This document shows, piece after piece, positions 6,722-11,018 of a stretch of DNA of 11,018 bases; the stretch's first letter is position 1, and every line of letters starts with the position of its first letter. Under the pieces are notes generated by a model, which saw only the letters and a list, made by a program, of their open reading frames with translations, ran no database searches and had not been told where the DNA came from. The position numbers and the translations under genes are program-made. Source of the DNA: Candidatus Nitrosopolaris rasttigaisensis (GTDB lineage: Archaea; Thermoproteota; Nitrososphaeria; Nitrososphaerales; Nitrososphaeraceae); the NCBI GenBank assembly GCA_933226995.1, contig CAKOFP010000273.1, positions 1-11,018 on the forward strand, in the 5' to 3' direction.

Positions 6722-6937
6722 CTAGTAATTCAAATTCCTGTCGAAAAGCTCTAACAGCAAAAATTCATTTTCATCGCCCTCTGTGAGAACGTGAGCGTGT
6801 TTAACTATTCTGTCCTCTAACACTGCCAGAAACGAAGTACTAATGACAGGTCTCCAAAATCTTGTCACATATTGAAGGTGTTCTAGGAATCTGTTTAAAT
6901 AATATAGTCGTATCATATGGAAGAACCTACTAGACAT
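6722..6937 (-). CDS. Possible small ORF of unknown function
   Basis: The 71-codon frame starts MSSRFFHMIRLYYLNRFLEH and ends in an acidic, well-mixed part (VLTEGDENEFLLLELFDRNL). The second half looks like real protein. A second ATG lies at 6914-6916. A TATACC sequence (6966-6971) about 30 bases before the first ATG could serve as a weak promoter. No family is recognised, and the frame could be chance. Confidence 0.3.
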   Translation of the reverse strand: MSSRFFHMIRLYYLNRFLEHLQYVTRFWRPVISTSFLAVLEDRIVKHAHVLTEGDENEFLLLELFDRNLNY

Positions 6938-6947
6938 ACCAGTCTAG
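6930..6947. repeat. 6-bp inverted repeat with 6-base loop
   Basis: CTAGAC and GTCTAG face each other around ATACCA. An overlapping second pair, CATACC (6935-6940) and GGTATG (6960-6965), could form an alternative pairing. It sits at the start of the doubtful minus-strand ORF. Confidence 0.3.
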
Positions 6948-7060
6948 AAGAATGTGGTAGGTATGGTATAGGATAACAACAAGTATCTCGACTCCCAACT
7001 TCTGTACGGGTTTATCCAAGTAGACTTTTTTCATATTATCATGAGCCAATATTTGACAAT

Positions 7061-7669
7061 TCAAGAAACATTTTTTTTCTTTAGCACAGAAAAGATTTCG
7101 AAAGGGCCATGGATATTTCTAAGTTCAGTAACAATACCTAAACTTTTTAGCTCAAATTGATTTGAAATTTTCGATTTTGTAGTAGCCGAGACGATGACCT
7201 GTCCGCTATCACATATATCCGTTAACCTGCTTGCTATATTTACAGTCGTACCTATTGCAGTAAACTGAGCTCTCCGTTTTGTTCCTATATTACCAACTAT
7301 GGCATAACCAGTATTAATTCCACATTTCAATCCGATTGTTATTGTATGAGGAACATGTTTTTCCCATATGCGTATCCATTTTGCTTGGAGATCTTTAAAA
7401 CGTTCTTTTAATTCAAGAGCTGCCGCAACAGCACAAATAGCATTCCCTTTACATTCTTCGGCTTTATTTTCAAACCCAAAAAGACCCATTACTCCATCTC
7501 CCACATACTTGTCCAATACTCCACCATGTTCAAAAATTGTTTCTCTTGCCATGTCAAAAAATTCCCTTAAAAATGGAACAAGTGATGTCGAATAAGTTTT
7601 AAGAATGTCACACAATTTGGAGAATCCCTTTATGTCCCAAAAAACTACTGTTAATAATTTTCTAGTCGT
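7061..7669 (-). CDS. Class III nucleotidyl (adenylate/guanylate-type) cyclase, apparent ACG start
   Basis: The protein is a single class III cyclase catalytic domain, which makes cAMP or cGMP from ATP or GTP. Counting from ACG as residue 1, the first metal-binding Asp is D12 in VVFWDIKGFSKL. GGVLDKYVGDGVMGLFG carries Lys54 and the second metal Asp58. FTAIGTTVNIASRL carries the transition-state pair Asn144 and Arg148. The purine-selecting position, usually Asp before the (Y/F)TxIG motif, is Gln135. The first NTG codon in frame is TTG 7613-7615, but starting there would lose D12. ACG at 7667-7669 lies seven bases after a perfect Shine-Dalgarno (GAGGAGG, 7677-7683). This gives 202 residues with no sensor domain. 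Either ACG is used as a weak start or an ancestral ATG has mutated and the gene is silenced. The upstream ORF (7688-7915) is in the same frame, ended by TGA, AGG, TGA. Confidence 0.8.
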   Translation of the reverse strand, partial: TTRKLLTVVFWDIKGFSKLCDILKTYSTSLVPFLREFFDMARETIFEHGGVLDKYVGDGVMGLFGFENKAEECKGNAICAVAAALELKERFKDLQAKWIRIWEKHVPHTITIGLKCGINTGYAIVGNIGTKRRAQFTAIGTTVNIASRLTDICDSGQVIVSATTKSKISNQFELKSLGIVTELRNIHGPFEIFSVLKKKNVS

Positions 7670-7676
7670 TTTAAAA

Positions 7677-7683
7677 CCTCCTC
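7677..7683 (-). promoter_or_regulatory. Strong Shine-Dalgarno sequence of the cyclase gene
   Basis: GAGGAGG on the minus strand is the best ribosome site seen in the window. Seven bases separate it from the ACG at 7667-7669. It overlaps the second of two in-frame stops closing the upstream ORF. It decides the cyclase start, because no ATG, GTG or TTG lies at a suitable distance. Confidence 0.65.
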
Positions 7684-7687
7684 ACCT

Positions 7688-7915
7688 TCACAGAAAGCTT
7701 TTAAAGTAATCCTGAACGTATACTGAATCCAGTCTGCCATCAGTCATAAATTCGAGGGACGCCCATTGGTCAGTCATAGCTTCGTTCTTGTTCTCTGCAA
7801 CAGCGTATAGAATTGACAAGGATACGTCTATTCCGGATCTTTTGTGTTTAATTATCAAATATCGCTCGAGTTCAGCTACATCTTCCAGTTTCAAGGGAGT
7901 AGCATTTTGAGACAT
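7688..7915 (-). CDS. Hypothetical protein upstream of the cyclase
   Basis: This 75-residue acidic, soluble protein begins MSQNATPLKLEDVAELERYL and ends RLDSVYVQDYFKSFL. The ATG at 7915 follows an AGGA ribosome site with seven bases between, and a TATA box lies at 7956-7961. It ends only 18 bases before the proposed cyclase start, so the two are co-transcribed and perhaps coupled in translation. It might regulate or bind the cyclase, but that is guesswork from position. No domain is recognised. A predicted helix spans about residues 9-25. Confidence 0.6.
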   Translation of the reverse strand: MSQNATPLKLEDVAELERYLIIKHKRSGIDVSLSILYAVAENKNEAMTDQWASLEFMTDGRLDSVYVQDYFKSFL

Positions 7916-7926
7916 AGTTTCTTCCT

Positions 7927-8022
7927 TTAGATACTCTGTAACCGTTTTACCTTCCTTATAGCCAAGAGAGCTACTTTAGGAGAGGGAGGATTATCAATAA
8001 TTGGGTAATATACCGTACTCAT
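7927..8022 (-). CDS. Possible 31-residue ORF leading the cyclase group
   Basis: ATG at 8020-8022 opens a short frame, MSTVYYPIIDNPPSPKVALL followed by a basic end AIRKVKRLQSI. Its stop (7927-7929) overlaps the ribosome site of the next gene, an arrangement typical of coupled genes. Against it, the clear TATA box at 7956-7961 lies inside it, and no promoter is obvious upstream of its own ATG. Confidence 0.25.
   Translation of the reverse strand: MSTVYYPIIDNPPSPKVALLAIRKVKRLQSI
7956..7961 (-). promoter_or_regulatory. TATA box of the small gene preceding the cyclase
   Basis: CTATAA read leftward, about 43 bases before the ATG at 7915. It would give a leader of about 15 bases that includes the AGGA ribosome site, unlike the leaderless genes elsewhere in the window. 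Confidence 0.4.
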
Positions 8023-8102
8023 TAGGTACTATACGATGGTTTTGTTTGAGACATTCTACATCCCCATGAAGATACCTCAGCCGAAACCTCAGCTTTTAAT
8101 CG

Positions 8103-8303
8103 TTAAGTCACGAGCCAACAAATAGCTCTTCCCCCATAGACATAGTTCCTCTCAATTTCGCTGAAAATTTTAGCATAATCACAATCGCGTGATTCAGTTT
8201 GATCTGACTGATAATGCTTTATATCCAGTTGATTAACGAACAATGATCTTAATTTTTCGCCGAGGTACGAATGTCTTCTCGTATATAGATTAAAGTGGTA
8301 CAA
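8103..8303 (-). CDS. Possible small ORF after the S11 gene
   Basis: A TTG at 8301-8303, ten bases after the S11 stop, opens a 66-codon frame including YTRRHSYLGEKLRSLFVNQL and AKIFSEIERNYVYGGRAICW. The same frame continues upstream through the S11 gene, where it is only a shadow. The part beyond S11 has reasonable composition but no clear ribosome site and no recognisable family. In most archaea the S11 gene is followed by RNA polymerase subunit D; this is not that protein. Confidence 0.22.
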   Translation of the reverse strand: MYHFNLYTRRHSYLGEKLRSLFVNQLDIKHYQSDQTESRDCDYAKIFSEIERNYVYGGRAICWLVT

Positions 8304-8313
8304 GCGGGAGATC

Positions 8314-8724
8314 TCAAACTCTTCTTCCTCTCCTTCCGCCGGGCTTGCGTGTTGTGTCATGAGGAACTGGAGTAACGTCATCAATTCTACCAATTCGGAA
8401 ACCCGCCCGCGCCAAAGCTCTAATGGCTGCTTGAGCTCCGGGGCCTGGAATCCTCGGCCCCACACCCCCAACTGCTCTTACACGTATATGAAGGGCATTG
8501 ATCCCTTTTGTTTTGGCTGCATCAGCAGCAGCAACTGCAGATTTCATGGCAGCATATGGTGAAGATTCATATCGGTCGGCTGTTACATGCCTCCCTCCAG
8601 AACTGAAAGAAACCGTTTCAGCGCCGCTAACGTCTGTTATATGGACTAATGTATTGTTATAACTACTGAATATATGGGCTACCCCCCACTTATATTGCGT
8701 AAGTTCAGCGATATCTGTGGACAT
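8314..8724 (-). CDS. rps11: 30S ribosomal protein S11
   Basis: S11 sits on the platform of the small ribosomal subunit and contacts 16S rRNA at the mRNA exit. The 136-residue length and the sequence fit archaeal S11: YKWGVAHIFSSYNNTLVHIT at residues 11-30, SSGGRHVTADRYESSPYAAM at 41-60, the family signature around VGGVGPRIPGPGAQAAIRAL (85-104), DDVTPVPHDTTRKPGG (115-130) and the basic end RRGRRV. The ATG at 8724 gives the normal N-terminus. A TATA box at 8755-8763 lies about 35 bases upstream, so it has its own promoter. In many archaea S11 lies with S13, S4 and RNA polymerase subunit D; here no such gene is adjacent on either side. Confidence 0.97.
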   Translation of the reverse strand: MSTDIAELTQYKWGVAHIFSSYNNTLVHITDVSGAETVSFSSGGRHVTADRYESSPYAAMKSAVAAADAAKTKGINALHIRVRAVGGVGPRIPGPGAQAAIRALARAGFRIGRIDDVTPVPHDTTRKPGGRRGRRV

Positions 8725-8754
8725 GAATAGAGAGGTAATTTTATTACGTGGCGG

Positions 8755-8763
8755 CTATATTAA
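8755..8763 (-). promoter_or_regulatory. TATA box of the S11 gene
   Basis: TTAATATAG read leftward, centred about 35 bases before the ATG at 8724, giving a short leader of roughly eight bases. It supports independent transcription of the ribosomal gene. Confidence 0.45.
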
Positions 8764-9203
8764 CTTAGTTAGAAATGCGAATAATCTTAATGACGTCGCC
8801 TTTAACTGTTTTTATATTATCACAAATTCAATCGAAATAGAGTCGTCCATGAAATGACCATATAAAGGTGTATATTGGCGGTAGCGGCCATTTAGAAAGA
8901 TGGATATAATGCCCTAACTCACTTTCTTAAAGGCGCAAAACATTTTACTTTCTAGCTCCCAGCCACACATTTAGAAAATAATATGCTTCAAAATATTATG
9001 TTTTTTCTACTATTGACAAGGTTGGGTATCAATTGTTGGATTATTTAACTGGAATTATGGCAATGAAGTTAGATTGGGCAGGGTTGGATGATGGTACTAT
9101 TTTTCTACAAGAAAAAGATGAAGGAACAAAATGACAGGATAATGCTAAATCAGTTTGAAAAAGGATTGATTCATATCTATATTTGAGATAGAAGGTAAAG
9201 GAG
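8764..9203. other. Divergent intergenic region between S11 and the AAA ATPase
   Basis: No firm gene. A good rightward TATA sequence, CATATAAAGG, lies at 8858-8867, and a transcript from about 8888 has no evident protein, so a small RNA is possible. A 25-codon ORF at 9057-9134 (MAMKLDWAGLDDGTIFLQEK and so on) is coding-like, and its frame is open from about 8980. It is in the same frame as the ATPase, separated from it by TGA, TGA and TAG. It could be a remnant of an N-terminal extension or a separate small peptide. Confidence 0.35.
9174..9183 (+). promoter_or_regulatory. TATA-like box of the AAA ATPase gene
   Basis: An AT-rich TATCTATATT element lies about 25 bases before the ATG at 9204, consistent with a leaderless message. 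The AAAGGAG just before the ATG is too close to act as a ribosome site. Confidence 0.4.
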
Positions 9204-9968
9204 ATGAGAGTATTTGGCCGTTGGAGAAAGAATAGCAATAACATCCCGGTTTCAGAACTTGATGGTAATAGAAGATTTTCTAAACCGGCTATAGGGCAAA
9301 AACGTAGCCTATTTGATAGCATTGTTGGTTTCGACGATGTGAAAGAATTGTTTGATATGTCTATAAGGGCAGACAAGCCAGTACATCTACTCTTGGTAGG
9401 ACCACCTGCTTCGGCCAAGTCATTGTTTATGAGTTCACTTACTAAGCTAGAAAGGTCATATTACGTTGTTGGGAGTAGTTCTACAAAATCAGGCATATTC
9501 GATTATCTGTTTGAATATAGACCGAGGTATTTCATAATAGACGAGATAGAGAAGATGAATAAGCGAGATCAGACAAGTCTTTTAAATCTGATGGAGTCCG
9601 GTATATTATCCGAATTAAAACACAATCAAAAAAGAACAACTCAACTAAAGACATGGGTTTATGCCTCATGTAATAGTACGGAGAAGCTATTACCGCCACT
9701 GCTAACCAGGTTTAGAGATATGCATTTCAAACCGTATACAGAGGAAGAATTTGTAAATATTGCTGTGGAAATTCTGGATAGGGAGGAAGGACTAGAGAGA
9801 GATGTTGCTACTATTATTGCCGAGGCAGTATTCAATAGACTCAAGAGTACGAACATTAGAGAGTGTATAAGAATAGCACGATTAACACGTGGTGACATTG
9901 ATGTTTCTAAACTTGATAAGATTCTTGAGACCTTTGCCAAATATGGCGCTGTTTCCGACAAAAACTGA
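9204..9968 (+). CDS. Stand-alone AAA+ ATPase, RuvB/MoxR-like
   Basis: The 254-residue protein is one AAA+ module. Walker A is GPPASAKS at residues 66-73, Walker B FIIDE at 110-114, sensor 1 is Asn157 in VYASCNSTEKLL, the arginine finger is probably Arg169 or Arg171 in PPLLTRFRDM, and the small helical lid follows with IRECIRIARL (218-227) at the sensor 2 position. Residues 39-64 (SIVGFDDVKELFDMSI onward) are the usual lead-in to the P-loop. All parts needed for ATP hydrolysis are present. The resemblance is to RuvB- and MoxR-type ring ATPases, but the RuvB DNA-binding winged helix is missing, and no partner (VWA protein, nuclease, RuvA) is nearby. It probably remodels a protein or nucleic-acid partner encoded elsewhere. 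The first 35 residues are basic and variable. The ATG at 9204 is the first start after an in-frame TAG. Confidence 0.85.
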   Translation: MRVFGRWRKNSNNIPVSELDGNRRFSKPAIGQKRSLFDSIVGFDDVKELFDMSIRADKPVHLLLVGPPASAKSLFMSSLTKLERSYYVVGSSSTKSGIFDYLFEYRPRYFIIDEIEKMNKRDQTSLLNLMESGILSELKHNQKRTTQLKTWVYASCNSTEKLLPPLLTRFRDMHFKPYTEEEFVNIAVEILDREEGLERDVATIIAEAVFNRLKSTNIRECIRIARLTRGDIDVSKLDKILETFAKYGAVSDKN

Positions 9969-10315
9969 ACAAGCTTAAAGAAGTTTGGTTAATGTGTTAC
10001 CCTGGCACGGGAGTAAGGCCACGAAAAACCTAGGTGCCTCGAGTGACGATCATGGTAGCTATCACGTATTAGTCCGTTAGGCATGATTGAGGAAGGCCCA
10101 GGAGGGTATTCGATAGAGGAAGAAGAGGATGACATTTTGCGTTTCAGTTGTTTGCCTCGACTCAGAGATAAAGGTGCTGGTGATTCTAAACATCCTACGA
10201 AATCATGCCAGCATATATTCGAGATCCAATTATTTCAGGTCGTGGCGAGGGTCAGAACGAAATTAATAGTGATTTCTCATTGGTAGACCTCTAAAAACTT
10301 CCTTACTATGATAAT
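9969..10315. other. Gene-poor stretch after the AAA ATPase
   Basis: One open frame, 10083-10286 (+), gives 67 codons beginning MIEEGPGGYSIEEEEDDILR. The acidic first third looks protein-like, but the rest does not, and there is no ribosome site or well-placed TATA box. I take it as chance or a remnant. No RNA gene, repeat or terminator was recognised. Confidence 0.3.
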
Positions 10316-10579
10316 TCATACAATACGCAGCATTGTATTACCACAGGGCGTAGCTAGTCCTGTTTCAATTGGGAAATGTTCTATCCTCACTGGAATTTCA
10401 TCATAATACGTATACTTGCACCCTACTTCTTCCATTTGGTTTAGTCTTGCAGGGAGAATCTTTGGATTACCTCTCTTCAATGGAATTTGGCACCTGACTA
10501 AATCTCTTTCTGCTTTTCCTACTCAAACTCGTTAGAATCAACATCGTCTAGCTTTTGGAGATGATTTTGAACGTGTCAT
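10316..10579 (-). pseudogene. Frame-disrupted gene of unknown function
   Basis: The minus-strand frame ending at a TGA (10316-10318) is open back to 10522 and reads strongly like protein: GKAERDLVRCQIPLKRGNPK, ARLNQMEEVGCKYTYYDEIP, then VRIEHFPIETGLATPCGNTM and LRIV. It has no ATG until codon 30 and only a TTG at codon 15 (10478-10480). Immediately upstream, a neighbouring frame (10519-10575) reads HVQNHLQKLDDVDSNEFE and stop, which would continue naturally into the downstream frame after a one-base shift near 10522. An ATG at 10577-10579 opens the downstream frame but meets three stops. The pieces suggest a former gene of about 85-90 residues with frameshifts. A shorter real protein from the TTG (54 residues) remains possible. 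The family is not recognised; no metal or catalytic motif is certain, though two Cys and two Tyr cluster near CKYTYYDE. Confidence 0.5.
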
Positions 10580-10654
10580 TAGGTGACCAAGAGCTTATTT
10601 AAGGGAAATGTTGGATTTATTCTTGTCATGGAGAGGCTAACTAAAATACTTTAG

Positions 10655-10659
10655 AAAAA
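10655..10659 (-). terminator. Oligo-T terminator of the tRNA-like gene
   Basis: TTTTT on the minus strand begins a few bases after the acceptor stem. Archaeal RNA polymerase commonly stops at short T runs without a hairpin, so this is a plausible end for the tRNA-like transcript. Confidence 0.45.
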
Positions 10660-10662
10660 TGG

Positions 10663-10736
10663 GCCGATACTGGGACTTACACCCAGTCTGCGACGGCTAT
10701 TTACCGAACGTGTCCTAGATCATAGACGATATCGGC
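10663..10736 (-). ncRNA. tRNA-like RNA gene or tRNA pseudogene without a usable anticodon
   Basis: Read leftward, the 74 bases fold much like a tRNA. The acceptor stem is seven perfect pairs (GCCGATA with TATCGGC). The T arm has five pairs (CTGGG, loop TGTAAGT, CCCAG). The D arm has four (GTCT, loop ATGATCTA, GGAC), one being a wobble. T8, A14, A21 and A58 are as in normal tRNAs. What is wrong: the T loop lacks TTC, the D loop lacks the GG pair, and the 24 bases between D and T arms form only a three-pair stem (CGG with CCG) around a loop TAAATAG with no T33. No anticodon can be assigned; base C73 and the overall look recall tRNA-His or tRNA-Asp/Glu, but this is a guess. A TATA palindrome centred 27 bases upstream and T5 downstream indicate that it may still be transcribed. 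Confidence 0.5.
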
Positions 10737-10758
10737 ATTATTTTGGCTTCTATACGTA

Positions 10759-10766
10759 TTTATAAA
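10759..10766. promoter_or_regulatory. Palindromic TATA box, usable in both directions
   Basis: TTTATAAA is its own complement. Its centre is about 27 bases before the 5' end of the tRNA-like gene on the minus strand and about 29 bases before the ATG at 10792 on the plus strand. Both distances fit archaeal promoters, so one element may serve divergent transcripts. Confidence 0.5.
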
Positions 10767-10791
10767 GATCATGGTATAATTATCTAGAGAA

Positions 10792-10914
10792 ATGTAGCAA
10801 CGGATATCTGAAGAGGAACTTCAATTCCAACGACAACAGCAGCTATTTTATCGATATCTGCCGAATGACTGCGATCTCTTACCTGGTCTGACAAATATGA
10901 GAGTTAAGATATGA
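10792..10914 (+). pseudogene. Short frame with a stop as its second codon
   Basis: An ATG at 10792-10794, well placed for leaderless expression from the TATA box at 10759-10766, is followed directly by TAG (10795-10797). After that the frame is open for 38 codons and reads QRISEEELQFQRQQQLFYRY, then LPNDCDLLPGLTNMRVKI and TGA. A single C-to-T change from CAG would explain the TAG. The peptide is charged and helical in its first half. No family is recognised. Another frame over the same bases is also open, so the coding case is moderate. Confidence 0.3.
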
Positions 10915-10946
10915 AGATATTTAGCAATAGTACGAACAAGATAATG

Positions 10947-10968
10947 TACTTGTTATAAGAAACAAGTA
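10947..10968. repeat. 8-bp inverted repeat with 6-base loop
   Basis: TACTTGTT and AACAAGTA face each other around ATAAGA. No T run follows. It may be an operator or hairpin for a gene beyond the right edge. The rest of 10915-11018 shows nothing else that I can support. Confidence 0.4.
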
Positions 10969-11018
10969 AAGGACTCTTACTAACCGGATTTTCCACTCTG
11001 GTTTAGGTGAACGTAACC

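Larger units (their letters stand above)
6666..7060. other. Gap between convergent gene groups
   Basis: The stretch lies between the end of the rtcB unit and the end of the leftward cyclase gene. It contains the doubtful ORF at 6722-6937 and a small inverted repeat at 6930-6947. No clear terminator (GC stem plus oligo-T) was seen for either convergent group, although T-rich stretches occur near 7026-7032. Confidence 0.35.

Noticed and set aside
7066..7080. T-rich run near the end of the cyclase gene as a terminator
   Set aside because: It lies inside the coding sequence; on the coding strand it is an A run encoding Lys residues.
9041..9418. 125-codon minus-strand frame
   Set aside because: It is a shadow of the AAA ATPase frame; its Ser-rich, unstructured composition is typical of such shadows.
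10663..10736. Intron-containing functional tRNA
   Set aside because: The total length is already that of an intron-free tRNA, and no splicing motif or anticodon stem can be drawn.
1..11018. CRISPR array, insertion sequence, integrase or defence system
   Set aside because: No spaced direct repeats, terminal inverted repeats, transposase or nuclease motifs were seen on either strand.

Overview
The window looks like chromosomal DNA of an ammonia-oxidising-type archaeon (Thaumarchaeota/Nitrososphaerales). Grounds: an archaeal-type ribosomal protein S11, an archaeal PDCD5-family DNA-binding protein, an intein-free archaeal RtcB, a RuvB-like stand-alone AAA ATPase of a kind I associate with this group, AT-rich intergenic DNA, and TATA boxes centred about 23-30 bases before start codons, which implies mostly leaderless mRNAs. 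The lineage call is inference from protein character, not from a database search.

Layout. 1-600: the end of a possible membrane protein and a small gene broken by frameshifts. 627-833 (-): an exported peptide made almost only of His and Tyr, built from 33-bp tandem repeats, with a TATA box and an AT-rich dyad upstream. 1209-1514 (-): a three-helix membrane protein starting at TTG. 1515-2127: mostly non-coding, with weak traces of coding. 2128-2907 (+): a PP-loop asparagine-synthase-like protein without a glutaminase domain, overlapping tail-to-tail with purB (2902-4287, -). purB and rtcB (4422-5897, +) diverge from a 134-base promoter region. rtcB is followed by a PDCD5 gene (1-base overlap) and an unknown acidic protein, a likely three-gene unit. 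6666-8102: a small unknown ORF, then a leftward group with a class III nucleotide cyclase preceded by two small ORFs. The cyclase has an ideal Shine-Dalgarno sequence but an ACG where its start should be. 8314-8724 (-): rpsK/S11 alone, with its own promoter. 9204-9968 (+): the AAA ATPase. 9969-11018: no intact protein gene; a decayed reading frame, a tRNA-like gene with promoter and oligo-T terminator but no usable anticodon, and a short frame whose second codon is TAG.

How the genes work together. The core functions are purine synthesis (PurB), tRNA splicing or RNA repair (RtcB) and translation (S11). The cyclase suggests cNMP signalling, if it is translated. The His-rich peptide suggests metal handling outside the membrane. 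I see no CRISPR array, insertion sequence, integrase or defence cassette. The most unusual items are the ACG-start cyclase, the tRNA-like gene, the His/Tyr repeat peptide and the broken genes near both ends.
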